A stretch of DNA of 64,000 nucleotides from Lithospermum erythrorhizon (GCA_019722365.1 JADFUC010000391.1:682001-746000); one strand, 5' to 3'; shown: positions 38,640 through 50,801, counted from the first letter of the stretch. The notes: generated by a model not told the origin, from the sequence alone. Translations and numbers: made by a program.

Positions 38640-40230
38640 TGTATGAACACATATTCCACGTGTTGGAGCCTTCTTTTTATATTAATATTTGACATAAATG
38701 TTCAGCATAATTATTTGTAATTAATTTAATAATATTATGGTACATATTAACTTTGAAGTTAGTCGTAATAAAAATTAACAAAAAATAACATAATAAAAAT
38801 GAATTTAACATTATTAACACAATATTCTTGACATTTGAAAGATGTAAACAATAAGTTTAACATGATACCATAAATAAGTTTTTCATTATTAACATGATAA
38901 AATTAAAATTTAACATCATTAACATAAAAGATTTTAAAAAATTAACATTAATTATTAATATTACGATGAAAGATAAATATTAAATAATTTAAAATTAATG
39001 AAATTAAGATCAAGATTTAAATTCTTAACACTAAAATAATAATTTAAAATAAATTGGAACACATAGATAATGGGCTCGATAATGTTTTGAATGTGCATTA
39101 CATGTGCTCGTTGTAAAGCGAGACACACTGCATGCGCTGGTATGTCTTATATTGAACACATGTTCTGCAATTGGTACTTACTTTTATATTAACATTTATC
39201 ATAAATATTTAACAAAATTATTTTATAATTAATTTAACAATATTATGATACATTATCACACATTAATCACCAATAATTTTTAAAAAAATAACATAAAAAT
39301 GAATTTAAGTATTAACACAATTTTCTTGACATTTGAAAGATGTAAACAATAAGTTTAACATGATACCATGAATAAGTTTCCATTATTAACATGATAAAAT
39401 TAAATTTATACATCATTAACACGAAGATTTTAAAAAATTGAAGCATTAACTATTAACATTATTAAGATGAAAGATAAACACTATTAATTTAAAATTATTA
39501 AAAATAGAATCAAATTTAAAATTCTTAACAATAAGATAATAATTTAAAATAATTTTTGAACTTCATTAGACATTGGTGAATAATATTTTGAGCATTACAT
39601 GTTGCTGCGTTATATACCAAACAATAACGCCTTTTGTAATAATAGGTGTGTATATTGAACACATGTTCAATGGGTTGGAGCCCTTACTTTTTATATTAAT
39701 ATTTGACATAAATATTCAACATAATTACTTTACTTAATTAATTTAAAATTATTATGGTACATATTAACATAAAATTAATCATGATAAAAATTAATAAAAC
39801 AATAACGTAATAAATATAAATTTAACATTATTAACACAATATTCTTGACATTTGAAAGATGTAAACAATACTATAAATAAGTTTTAAATTATTAACATGA
39901 TAAAATTAAATTTTAATATCATTAACATAAAAGATTTAAAAAATTGAAACATTAACTCTTTATTAAGATGAAAAATAAATATTAATCAATTTAAAATTCT
40001 TAAAATTAAGATCAAAATTTAAAATTCTTAACACTAAGATAATAATTTAAAATAAATTAGAATGCATGGGGTCGATAATGTTTTGAACTGCATTACATTT
40101 GTTCGTTATATCAAGCGGCCTTTGGGCGCCGGTGTATATATGGAACATATGTTCCGTAGGTTAGACCTTACTTTTTTATATTAATATTTGACATAAATAT
40201 TCAACATAATTATTTTATTTCAACATAATT
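38640..40230. repeat. Tandem array of a ~500-bp AT-rich unit (about three full copies)
   Basis: The same order of landmarks recurs: TTAATATTTGACATAAATRTTCA near 38682, 39192, 39697 and 40183; TTCTTGACATTTGAAAGATG near 38826, 39320 and 39844; a run of AACATGATAAAATTAAA; then ATAATAATTTAAAATAA and ATAATGTTTTGAA near unit ends. Spacing is about 490-520 bp. Units are over 80 percent AT except for a short GC-richer junction segment. No coding potential. Confidence 0.85.
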
Positions 40231-42025
40231 ATAATCGGTATGCTATATTTTTGTGGGTTGAAAATTATAACTTTGGATGTTGTGATTCGGTATGTTATAA
40301 TTTTATGTTTGTTTTAGGAATTATGAATTTATATTTTAAATTTTTTTTAATGTTTTGAGAAAATGTTAAAGTTAGTAATTCTGAATAAACATGTTAAACT
40401 TATTGTTTTATATCAATGTGAAGAACATTGTGTAAAAAATATTAAACTTATTGTTATTATATTTTAATTTTTTGTTAATAATATATCATGATCCATTTTA
40501 TGTTAATATATATCATAATGAATCTTAAATTAATTAAGTATATTAATTATGAAACCAACAGGAGTGTTTGCTCGTTATAGAAACCAACACACAATATTTG
40601 TTCATTAAACAAAAACCCCGGTCGCGTTTGTTAGATTGCTCTGACCGAGCTCGTTTGATGCGTTAAATTGATTAAATATTTATGTATCAATTTTTCACCT
40701 ATATTATCGACCACATGGAACATTTGTTCGTTATGCTTTCCACCAGCATTCGCTCTGATCGATAGGAATAAAATGGGAAACAATTTGTACCGTCTTGAAA
40801 TTAGTTTATAATTTTCTCCGTATAAAGTATAAACGGCATTGGCTGGTTGTTGATGACCTAGATATGATGGACAAAGGCTTTTGTATGGCCCATTTAAGTC
40901 AGAGAAGAACAAAGTCCAGCCCAAGTTGATCTCAACAAAGGCCCAATGAAGTTCAGTCTTTATTTAGTAGGGTTGATAGTTCGATTTTGGTAAAATTATA
41001 AAAGCGAAGAGCACCATTTAAATATTCGGTTATCTCGAAATCTGACCTAAATTGGTTAGGTTCCGATCGATTCGATCCGTTCCCCATCGGTTCGGTTAGG
41101 TTTGGTTAAATTTCGATTTTGAGACATTTTTGAGCATATCGTCTTGAACTCAAAATTAAGTCTTTAAACTAGATTTAACCGCTTGTAATTTCGATAGCTC
41201 GCTTTTAAGATTAATTATACAATCTACGTCGCATTGATACACAATACCATTATTTTACATATCTTTGTATTTCCTATATTATTAGTTTTAGAAAGATTTA
41301 TATATATTTTTATTTTATTATACTAATAATGAACAAGTTAAATACAATTTTTATTTAAAATATGCTGTCACGAAATCTTCTGAATCTTCGAAAAGGATAA
41401 TAAATAAAAATTGAAAAGCCTACACAAAATTTAGAAATCGGTTTAGGTTCGGTTCGATTATTTGAATCACGACACAAATTAGTTCGGAGTTACCAGGTAT
41501 CAAAAGCTGCATCGATTCGGTTCGTCGATTCAAAAATTCTGTTATTTTCGGTTGATTCGGTCGGTTTGTATTTTGTTGGCCTTTCCCCTACTGACTAGTG
41601 ACTGTTCGAAAATAAGTTGTAGAAAAAACACACATTTCTGAACAAACTATACACTTATTTTTTTAATTTGCACAACCAACACTATCTATAGTTACAAATA
41701 ATAAAGATAATGTTATAAATAACAAAGCAAAGCCTAATGGCTCCACAACAAACTTGTTCATCTTCTTCACATCCATTTCCAACAGGATATATACCAAGCC
41801 TACCCCATCGCCACCTCGGAAACACTCCAGAAGGAATTCATATCAGAGGCCTATTGTCAACTGACATTAAGGTAGTATTCGATGCCACGAAACTTTAAGC
41901 ACGTTTTCAAACATGCTAGAACAGAGTACCTAACATTCAACTCAAATGTATGCATATGCAATTTGTTAGTTCATCTGTTCTTTGGAGTATCTCCATGAAG
42001 TAAAATATGTAACAGTGCAATTGGG
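40231..42025. other. AT-rich spacer and ATG13-fragment 3' flank
   Basis: 40370-40480 has phrases (TTAAACTTATTG) that look like inverted echoes of the neighbouring satellite. 41030-41120 and 41440-41570 are rich in TTCGGTTCGGTT-type repeats, frequent in plant retroelement debris. The ATG13 3' untranslated region probably occupies about 41750-42025. No gene was recognised. Confidence 0.45.
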
Positions 42026-43196
42026 CTAACTTTTTTCCTCATTAGGTCCTTGAGCTGTACTTTTGGGAAATATCAAACCCCTAACATCTTCACTCTTGGA
42101 AAGTAACAAGTCCTTCATTTCTTTATAAGATCTCAACTCCTCCAACGCGTCCGATGTTTTTTGAGGTGCAAAGAATCTTGAAGCAGCAAATTCTCCTTCC
42201 TTAAGTTCGGACTTGTTGTCCTGAGAGGAAAAAGAACTAGAATCCTGACGAAGAGGTGGTGCTGTTCTTAGCAAATGAACAAGGGCAGCAACAGCAGTGT
42301 CTTGCGACTTTTTAGACGTTGAAGATGTTTGTGAAGAGAATTCCGAAACTCTTTGTGCATCCAGGGTATGTCTGTTCAACCAAGAATAAAAGAAATTAAA
42401 ATAAGAATCTAGCACTAGTATAATGAGTATAGTATGGACCATGGATTGTATTTCGGATAATATATTGATCACAGTTAACCTTCTAGAAAAAGGCAGGTCT
42501 AGACTTGTTGACATAAGTCTTCATAAATTAAATAGACAATGTGGAAACACAAGAAGAAAAGAACTTGAAGTAGGTATGTCTAGCATCAGGAGCATCAACA
42601 TCGTCAACTATAAATGGACATGAAAAATCACCATCATCTAAATCATCCTGGTAAGATAATCTACTCGAGGTCCTTGAGACGCCAACACGCGGTGAGCTGC
42701 TTGACAAACTAGAAAACCTCCCTGAATCATCTCTGCAATCTCTTGACATCTGAAGAACAAAGGCACGTTGGATTAAACAGTAAATGTATCCGAAATATTC
42801 AGTTCTGTTATATATCTAAAAGAGAATAACACACACCTCTGGACTAGGACTAGTCATCGAAGAGCTTGATTCCCCCACCCTTAACGACTCTGATTTGCGC
42901 AGTAATTTCATTCCAGATGGAGATTCCTGAGAGGAAAGATTGTATCTTGTGCTTCTAGGGGATAGAGGGGGAAGAGCAAGTCTGCTTGGGTCAGAAAAGT
43001 TGGGATAAAGGTACCGTGGGCTTCTGCCCATGATCGGATGAGGAATACTGACAGGGGAAGTTTCTGAACGCAAACGATCCTGCATCTCAGTCCCCCCAGA
43101 GGAGGAATATGTTGGAGGTGATGGTGAAGGAGATGGTGAGAAAGGAGGAGAGAGTTGGTAGTCATCGGAGCTAGTATAGTTGTGCCGAGTTATGAT
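42026..43196 (-). pseudogene. ATG13: ATG13 C-terminal fragment (autophagy-related protein 13), 5' part missing
   Basis: Three minus-strand exons: 43196-42837, 42749 to about 42574, and about 42373-42026. They encode the disordered C-terminal half of plant ATG13: SSDDYQLSPPFSPSPSPSPP, the LRSETSPVSIPHPIMGRSPR block, LLRKSESLR, DDLDDGDFSCPFIVDDVD, VAALVHLLRTAPPLRQDSSS and the hallmark FFAPQKTSDALEELRSYKEMKDLLLSKS near the end. ATG13 is the regulatory partner of the ATG1 kinase. The N-terminal HORMA domain should lie in upstream exons, and exon 43196 starts at an acceptor, but nothing HORMA-like is seen in the 5 kb up to the next minus-strand gene. The retained frames are open, which argues against old decay. 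It is either a truncated duplicate or the 3' end of a gene with a giant intron; I favour truncation. Confidence 0.75.
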
Positions 43197-45843
43197 CTGT
43201 TATTTGCATCTTATAAGTTCAGTTAATTGAAGTAGTGTATGAATGTGGATGCGGGGATTGGTTCTAGACACTTGTCAACTGTCACCATAGAAAGGACTCT
43301 TGATAGTGAGAGGAGAAACAAGAGGGTCAGGTCAAAGGGCTACCAACATAATCTGTTATGATTTCAGGAGGGAAAGATGCAGGGGTCCTTGGCTGAATCA
43401 GGGCAGGTTACTAAGATATGTGCAGATATCCCATCAGGATTATCGAGGCTCAGCTGGCTATCTCTGATCAGATTGAGACACTTACCAGCTCTTTCACTTC
43501 TATACTCTATATGGGAGGCATATATAGGAGATCAGTATTTTTCGAATCTTGTACATGTTCTTTGAAATCCATTTCCACATACCAAATTCCTAGCCTAACT
43601 CGGCCTTCTAGATAATAGCTTGAGGTATGATTTAAGCTGATGCAGAGCTTTGGCTTCAATACTTTGAAATAGAGTGTCTCTCTTCTTTTAGTCAAATAGT
43701 TCTGAACTTTAAAAATATAAAACCCAAATAAAAATGAAAACTACTTTCTTCTGGTCATTTGACTTTAACTGAGGATCTCTGGGCGTTGCAGTTGAACTAA
43801 CAATGTTTTTTATATCAACTAACAGATCAAGAACATGACAAAAATTCTATAACATAGTTAATCATTTATCAATAAACTTAAAGTGAATATTGAAGTAATT
43901 CAAAGTTGATTAAATAAATAGTGCAAGAATATTACTTGTGAATTTCAATAATTGATTGATAATATAGATATGAATTTGAGTGTTGAGCAATCAGCAAAAC
44001 ATAATGAAGAGAATTAGAGAACACAATTTGATTGCGTGGAGCGCCTAGGCTGGCCTGCTCCTCAATAATACCCTATATTTTAATACTCCCTCGATTTTTT
44101 TTTATTTGTTGTTACGAAATTTAATTTTTTTTAATATTTATCGTTCTTTGCGTAAAAATTAATAGTATATTTTAATGTGCATTTATTACTTTTTACCATC
44201 TTGATCAGCCAAATGATATAGTTTTTAAATGACTTTCATTCACACATTTCAATGTCTTTTTGGCTTCTTTTTATTTTCGCACATGTGAAAATTGCTAAAA
44301 GCGACAAATAAAAAAATTGGAGGGAGTATTTTGCACCGATTTATATCTATCGTGTAAGTGAATCTTGTAATATTAAAGCAGACAAAAATCTTTGCCAATA
44401 AAAAAAATTGAATCTTTATATCTAAGCGGAAACTTACCAAATCTGGATAGGCTCAAGTTCGGGTCGAAGACAAAATTCAAGATTCGGTTCGGCTCGGCTC
44501 GAGCTCAAAAATGATCAGCGAAAAATTGAGGGTGCATTGGTTCGATGTTCGTTGAAGTTCAACAGACATTCCAATTTTAAAGATAAAAAACTTTATGAAA
44601 ATAAAAAGTTATATGGTTGAGGCTCCGGAGGTCGATTCGATCACATTGAATCGAACTTTTCCAACCAAACTTCTCGGGCCCATACTTACCACCAATGCCC
44701 ACCATCCACCATGAAATTTATTACTTTTCTGTTAATTAATTAATTGGGTTACTAATGTCTTGTAAGACTTTGGTCAAATTTACAATTAATTTATGTATGG
44801 TATTATGAATTAAAGTGAATATTTTAAAATATTATTTGTATAATACTATTTCTATTGTCGAGTTAGAAGTGTTATATATTTATTTGGATTGAAAAGATTT
44901 GTGATGAATCAAGATAAAACATGTAACACTAAATAATGAAATTGAATAATAAACCAAGACTCCAATTAAGATAAACAAAAATATTACTCTTGATTTACAT
45001 TCTTTTAACTTAAGATGGAAATTAGGGTGTTTAAAAGATTTTTGTCCAATCCAATCAACATCTAAGATATGAATTAGTGATGTTTAGAGATATACTTGAG
45101 TAATATTTTATTATAAATCCTCTCATTAAATGCTTTTATTGAATCCAAAAAAATATATATACTCTTTTTGTTCCATGTATTTTTACATTCTCAATATACT
45201 TTTTGACTACTTTTTGTTATTAAATTATCAACCAACTAATTATATAGTTTCAACTAATTAACATTTAACATTTTCAATATATTTTTTGATTATTTTTTAT
45301 TTTTTTATGTGCAAATGAGTAAAAATACAATTAAAAGGGAACGGATGTACTTCACCTAAGAAATTTGAAAATAATTTTGGTACCCTAAATTGCACTTGTG
45401 AATTGTGAAACCATATGGATTTACTAAAGAGTAAAATACTGTTTAATTTTGTTTGACCTTTCTTTATGTCGTTTGAGTGTAGCTTTCATATTGCTTCATT
45501 GTCTGTGTTTGATGATCAAAGATTCAAGACTTGTATATGTGATATATGGAGGAACACAACACTAGATTTTTTTTTGATCAACAACCCAAATCAATCAAAT
45601 ACTACCATAAGAACCCAACCTAAGAGTAATAAAAACCGTTTCAATGGATGTTACAAATAGTTCACATTTGTCTAATCCATCTCAATGAATATTACAAAAT
45701 GATTCACATTTGTTTAACTTGGCACAGATTCAACAAGTAAAGTCGCCCCTTTACCGACTTTCAATCTCCAACTCCTTAGGTGTCCTAGGATTCATTTGCT
45801 TATTATGTTCACTTGCCTATTTGTAGCAGAACAAAGTGATGAA
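43197..45843. other. Spacer upstream of the ATG13 fragment
   Basis: 43197-43700 is moderately GC-balanced and might contain former intron sequence. Short frames at 43377-43615 have no family I can name. The rest is AT-rich with MITEs (one listed at 44086-44326; a degraded one at about 45165-45345 with TTCCATGTATTTTTAC and GTAAAAATACAATTAAAAGG ends). Confidence 0.45.
44086..44326. mobile_element. Stowaway-like MITE with TA target duplication
   Basis: The left end CTCCCTCGATTTTTTTTTAT and right end ATAAAAAAATTGGAGGGAG are inverted repeats, flanked on both sides by TA (44084-44085 and 44327-44328). Length is 241 bp and it is non-coding. Confidence 0.8.
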
Positions 45844-45865
45844 GAGAGGAACATTAATTTCTTTA

Positions 45866-45875
45866 TCCCACATCG
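45866..45875 (+). promoter_or_regulatory. Upstream sequence element (USE) of plant snRNA genes
   Basis: TCCCACATCG matches the established plant snRNA USE (RTCCCACATCG) and starts 78 bp before the U2 5' end. Confidence 0.85.
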
Positions 45876-45912
45876 CTAAAGAGGTTTAGGTGAACATGTG
45901 ATCAAATTAACA

Positions 45913-45920
45913 TAAAAATA
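45913..45920 (+). promoter_or_regulatory. TATA element of the U2 snRNA locus
   Basis: TAAAAATA lies about 31 bp before the U2 start. The USE-to-TATA gap of about 37 bp fits the longer spacing (about four helical turns) used by plant RNA polymerase II snRNA genes. Confidence 0.7.
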
Positions 45921-45943
45921 GGCAGCTTTGAAATACAAGTTCC

Positions 45944-46110
45944 ATACCTTTCTCGGCCTTTTGGCTAGATGATGTAGTATCTGTGCTTTATCGGGTTTAA
46001 TATCGATATGTGAACCATGGGTTCCTGCGATGTCTTAATTTTTGGGGAGAATCCATTAAGAGGTAGCTTGCCTCACGGCTTCTCATGTGTAAACGGGCGT
46101 TCTTATTTAT
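45944..46110 (+). ncRNA. U2: U2 spliceosomal snRNA, divergent copy
   Basis: The sequence begins ATACCTTTCTCGGCCTTTTGGCT, the hallmark 5' end of U2, and keeps the branch-site-pairing GTAGTATCTG. It then keeps a stem-loop IIa-like segment (TATCG, loop, CGATA), a loop IIb-like GAACC-ATG-GGTTC, an Sm-like AATTTTTGG and a TAGCTTGC loop. It differs from canonical plant U2 by small deletions around stem I/II (CTAGATGATG in place of the longer canonical segment) and by many stem substitutions, and the 3' end is hard to place (about 46105-46115). Several stem changes look paired. With a proper USE and TATA it may be expressed; it could equally be a diverged pseudogene. Confidence 0.8.
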
Positions 46111-48365
46111 TATAAACTGCTTTGCTTGTCAAAAGTAATTAGAGATTTAATTTTTAGATCCATATATTTTATTTTAAAATAAATACAAATATTTTGGTTA
46201 TAAGTATTTTGTAGCTGCCACCAATTAAAAATTTGTTTTCGATCATATATTTTTTATTTTAAATAAATAATTATTTTGATTAAAAATATTTTATTAAGAA
46301 ATATTGAAAATTGATTGAGAAAGAGCTACATTATTATTTGTTCAAATGATTAATCTAAATTTGTCGCTTATCTCCACAAATGTCTTAATTGATTCACGAT
46401 AATATGATAGAATTGATTAAATTACTAACATGCTTCAAAGTATCTTATATTAATTTTAAAAGGCTTTTTTTTGGCGAAGTCTTGAACATCATTATTCATT
46501 TTATGTGATGCCGGCCCCATTCTTCTTGTCTGGCCGGCCTTATACTATTTTATCTATTAGAACTAATGTTTACAAGTAAAATACATAATAAATGACTATA
46601 TTCTTATACAAAATATAAAGTAAAATGATTATGTTCTGATAAAATATTATTTTATCCTTCTACTAACATTAAAGTATAGGCGAAATACTTCATATTCGTT
46701 TTTAACTCTGTAGCGCCAGCTGTTTTCTGTCAAAAGCATTATAACCCTTTCTTTTTTGGCATTACCCCATCTCCCAATTAGGCATACAACCATTGACCTT
46801 TCTCAACTTTCTGACAGTTGGGCATTGCATTGCTCCTTTACTGTTGAATGCGGAACCAATTGCGTCAATGGAACACGTATGTCATTAGTGGTTTCGCATG
46901 ACTGAGAATTTTATTATGTGGGAATTTAACTTGGAATTATCTTGTGTTACTAATGGGCACTTTTAATCGAGTTAAATCTAAAATAGGTGTCGTGGGGTAG
47001 GTGAAAAAGGCTGTTTGATCCCATATTGGGGATGGGATGAGGTGGGGTGGGTTAAAGAGAATAAATGGGTGGGTGTTTTGAGGTGGGGGTAGAGTGGGAG
47101 TAGGGTGTTGTAAGTAATAAATAGGTAGCGGTTATTTTGTCACTTATCTGCTATATATGCTTTAGTAATGTAAACAAAATAGTCGTTTCTTATGCTTGTC
47201 ATCAGATTTTACTTTTTTATTTTAAGGATAATAGTGTTTCTTATGTATTTTAGTTGAAACATTAGTTCTAAGGGTAAAAATAGTATAGGGGCTGTCAAGA
47301 CAGAAAAAAATAGTTCGGGGCCGTATAGAAAATTAAATGATGATTCGAGGGCCTCTCGGCAGCCATTTTAAAATAGTATGGTTATTTGAAATTATGCAAA
47401 GTGGTTTTATAGTACTAATGAGGCCACAATCAGGCTAGTCTTTGAAGCGTTGAAAGCGTCTTTCGCCTGGGCACCAAATTAAAGGCTTGCAATATTTTAT
47501 ATATTATGTGCATTCTGAAATAAAGTTTTTAATTAGCATTAATAAATATTATGAACAAAAAGTCATTATGTGTGAGTTAGTCTTATATTTATTAACTTTT
47601 TGTTATAGTTGATGATTTTAACTACGTTTAAGGTTTGTTCATTTGGTGAGATAGGATCGCGTCGTAAATTTTTTTTATTTTGTTATAGTTGAAGATTTAA
47701 CTTTCTTTAAGGTTTTTTTTAATTCAATCACAATTATCCCATTTTGTCTAGCAAAATTATTTTTATCATTTGGAGCATGGCTTCATTTGGAACAAAGGCC
47801 TGACACGACCACAATAAAGGTATATTTATTATATTTTCCAAAGGGGGAAGAACATGAAGTACATAAACCAAATTTGATTTCATAGAAAAAGGGAATATGC
47901 AATGAATATTTATGCTCTACTTCTTTGCTTCTTCATTGTAAAAATAATTGGCGTATTAATATTTTGAGTGTAAGTACTGGATATTTCATATTTGCAAGAT
48001 CAACAATATCATGTAGTGTGACAAATAAACAAAACATAACCATATTCTCGGGCTAATTAGAAAAAGGACGTTATTTGCAAGATCAATAAGAACATATAGT
48101 GTCATAAAGGAAATTACTACCAATGTGGCTAATACATATTCTTAAAGGGGAGGATGGATCAGAACCAACTTTTTGCTATTAGTAAGGGAACTTGAGGCAA
48201 ATACGCAATTGAGAAAAGACAAATCTTGGAAGTACCGACTAACGTTTCTGCCTGCCTGCTTGTCTCGATTTGAACTCCGGATCCCTGGAGACGAATACAT
48301 GCTAATTAGTTTGAATATTATTGATGGAAACCGAGACTCATTTGAATTTCGGATCCATGATATAT
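46111..48365. other. Intergenic between U2 locus and HP30 gene
   Basis: Mostly AT-rich. 47020-47110 is strikingly G-rich on the plus strand, with repeated GGGTGGG, GGTGGGG and GTGGGAG tracts. No gene was recognised. The last ~200 bp are 3' flank of the minus-strand Tim17-family gene. Confidence 0.5.
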
Positions 48366-50801
48366 TTAACATGGCGAAGTAAGAGGGAAATGATCAGACC
48401 TCTCTATGTGATCGAGAATGAGAAGCCTTGGCCCTGGAGGGATGCTTGCATCTCTAAGAGCACTAGAGGCAATGAAGTAGAGATTTCATAGTTAATTTTA
48501 TATGCATCAAATCGACAACTAATATTCAATGCGAAGTATGAAAACTAGCCTTTCGTTGAGCAAAGGAAGAGTGGTGTCCGTTAACAAGCCTTTCTTGAAG
48601 TTCTTTTCGTATTTCTGTAGCCCAAGGTTAGAAAGCATCGACTTTGTTTTTATGTAGTTTACATCTTCATATTGTTGTGATTGCCCAAACTTCTCTCCTA
48701 TCTGAGTGGGACATGAAAGTAACGTTTATCATGTCGGCTAACAAGACAGCACAATCAAATACTATATTCATACCCAAATTCAAGCATTCTAAAATGATCT
48801 CAACGAACAGTACAAGATATACTAATATTGTTCTCTTAAGCTCTCTAGAGAAAAGAAGGTTATGTGCTTAATTACAAATAGTACGCATTCATTTAAGCTT
48901 GGCCCATAAATGAAGACCTCTGGGGAATATAAATAGTAACATGTTACCTTAAAAATTCCACCTTGGACAAGCGCAAAGAAAATTCCAGAGGCAACAGCAT
49001 TTCCAAGGTTTGGGCCACCCACGCCACTAACTAAGGAAAACATGGTTCCAGAACCAAAAGCGGCAATCATGCTGCAATATAACCGATGTGAATAAATTTC
49101 AGAAATGTTTACGATAGTCAATGAAATGTATAGATGTTTTCATTCAACTAATCCAAGATTGTAAATAATAATCATGATAAAGGTGATCAATAGATATTTA
49201 ACAGACATTGAAAGTTTACCTGGATTGCACATCCTCCTTTCCCCTCACCCTCTTCAAAACACAAGAAATCCCAGCATTAACCCCCGTCATCACAGCAAAA
49301 TTACGCGCTTGTATCAGTGGTCCTCCGGAAAGAGCCTGCAAAATCATAAAACAGTATTACCAATCTTCCCGTCCCACTTCATAGAGCCACATGGGATCAA
49401 TTACTATATAGGATCTATAATTTTGAAGCTAATGCGAGCCTCCATAACTAACGAGAACATCTATAAGCTTGCAGAAGTACTGCAAATAAATGCAGATAAC
49501 TCGAAAAGAAGCACAAGAAAATCTATGGACTGGCTCTTGCACGGGGAAATTCCTTTTATTCTAACCTTGTGCCAGCAAAATACTCTTCAATCTTTTCTTT
49601 TTAGAATTCCTGGATGCTTGGACACTAATCGACTGTGTATTCATCAGCTCAAGTAGTCATACATAGTTCAAACATTCTAACATCAAGTGAGAACTAGACG
49701 CCATAACTCATGAAAAAATCAACTCTAGCACTTATTATTTATCAAACACCTCCAAAAGATTATAGCTTAAATAAAAAACCAATATGAACTTAATAGTACA
49801 ATGCAGGAAACAAACAAAGACCATGTTCCATAAAAAATCTAACCATCTCAAAAAGATTGCCTATTTGAATTTTGACGGTTGACTTTATAAATTTTGAAAT
49901 GAAATATTTTTGTTTACTTTGTCTACTATTTGGTGTAATATATTATTATCAAGGCTAATATTTACAATCTAATTTAATATTATCATAATAATTTTGATTT
50001 AAATCTCTGTGAGTCAATTTAAGTTACAAATATTGTTAATTTGACAATTAAAACTAAAACTAGACAATCTTTTTGAGACTGAATGTTGCATAATTAGGGG
50101 TAAGATACTCTACATTTACTACAACTCTAATTATCTCAAATTGTATAGAAAAATGAATAAATTTGATACCACAACCACTCCAATTTAACTAGCAGGTTGG
50201 ACGACTTAGCAATAAAAAATACTAAGTCCATTCCAAAAAAAAAGATTGTCCAATTTTGACTTTTTATTATTATATCTCTTGAACTTTAAAGTTTGAAAAA
50301 TACAATTATAAAAAAAAGTAGACAATCTTTATAGAATATAGGGAGTAATAAACTTTAACCATACATTAATATTATTAAAATATTTTCACAATTGCATTAG
50401 TTAATATATATATATTTTTATATATATAAATACAAGTTTAGTTGATGTTTTCGTTTTTTAGACTGAATGTTAATTGTGAAGGTGAGTATATTACAAAAAT
50501 GCCACCTTCAAAAGGAAAACGTAAATTAAAGTGAATTCTTGATCCCCACCTGGGCTTGTTGAAGAGAAGCCATAGGTTGAGGGTTGAAGTTAGGTGAGCC
50601 AGGAGGAGGTAGAGAGGACGCTAAGTCCCCCGTAAGGGTACCCATAAAGCCCCCTATAACACCCCCTTGAAGGGCACTTGTGGCTGTCACAACTGCTGCT
50701 TCAACTGGCAAGGATTGCTTAGATACCCATGTCTTCAAATTGGTTTGGATTTCTGTCAGTTTGGTTTGGAGTTGACTAATTGGATTTTGACTCATGTCCA
50801 T
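48366..50801 (-). CDS. HP30-like: Chloroplastic inner membrane translocase subunit HP30-like (Tim17/22/23 family with SAM-like tail)
   Basis: Five minus-strand exons (50801-50550, 49335-49220, 49071-48948, 48701-48550, 48462-48366) give 246 residues, close to Arabidopsis HP30 proteins. Residues ~25-85 hold TWVSKQSLPVEAAVVTATSA then LQGGVIGGFMGTLTGD; exons 2-3 hold PLIQARNFAVMTGVNAGISC, then VLKRVRGKED, then SMIAAFGSGTMFSLVSG. Gly-rich helices and the R-x-F-A...GVNAGI motif mark the Tim17/22/23 domain. Residues ~165-240 are the SAM-like tail: LGLQKYEKNFKKGLLTD, then ALRDASIPPGPRLLILDHIER. HP30 proteins import transit-peptide-less proteins into the plastid inner envelope. The exon 4/5 intron has a GC donor. 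The gene diverges from BIN4 across a 1.5-kb repeat-bearing spacer. Confidence 0.87.
49846..50077. mobile_element. MITE in HP30 intron 1
   Basis: Ends TCTCAAAAAGATTGCC and GACAATCTTTTTGAGA are inverted repeats 232 bp apart. Between them are phrases shared with other copies in the window (GGTTGACTTTATAAATTTTG, TTTTGATTTAAATC, GAGTCAATTTAAGTTAC). Confidence 0.8.
50224..50347. mobile_element. Short MITE derivative in HP30 intron 1
   Basis: AAAAAGATTGTCCAATTTTG on the left faces GTAGACAATCTTTATAG and GGGAGTA on the right. It is an internally deleted relative of the element 150 bp away. Confidence 0.6.

Noticed and set aside
42423..42623. Plus-strand 66-codon frame
   Set aside because: It lies antisense to the ATG13 fragment and its intron.
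43377..43615. Two overlapping plus-strand frames as a hidden gene upstream of ATG13
   Set aside because: Translations look vaguely protein-like in places, but neither frame shows a family I can name, nor a clear splice partner.
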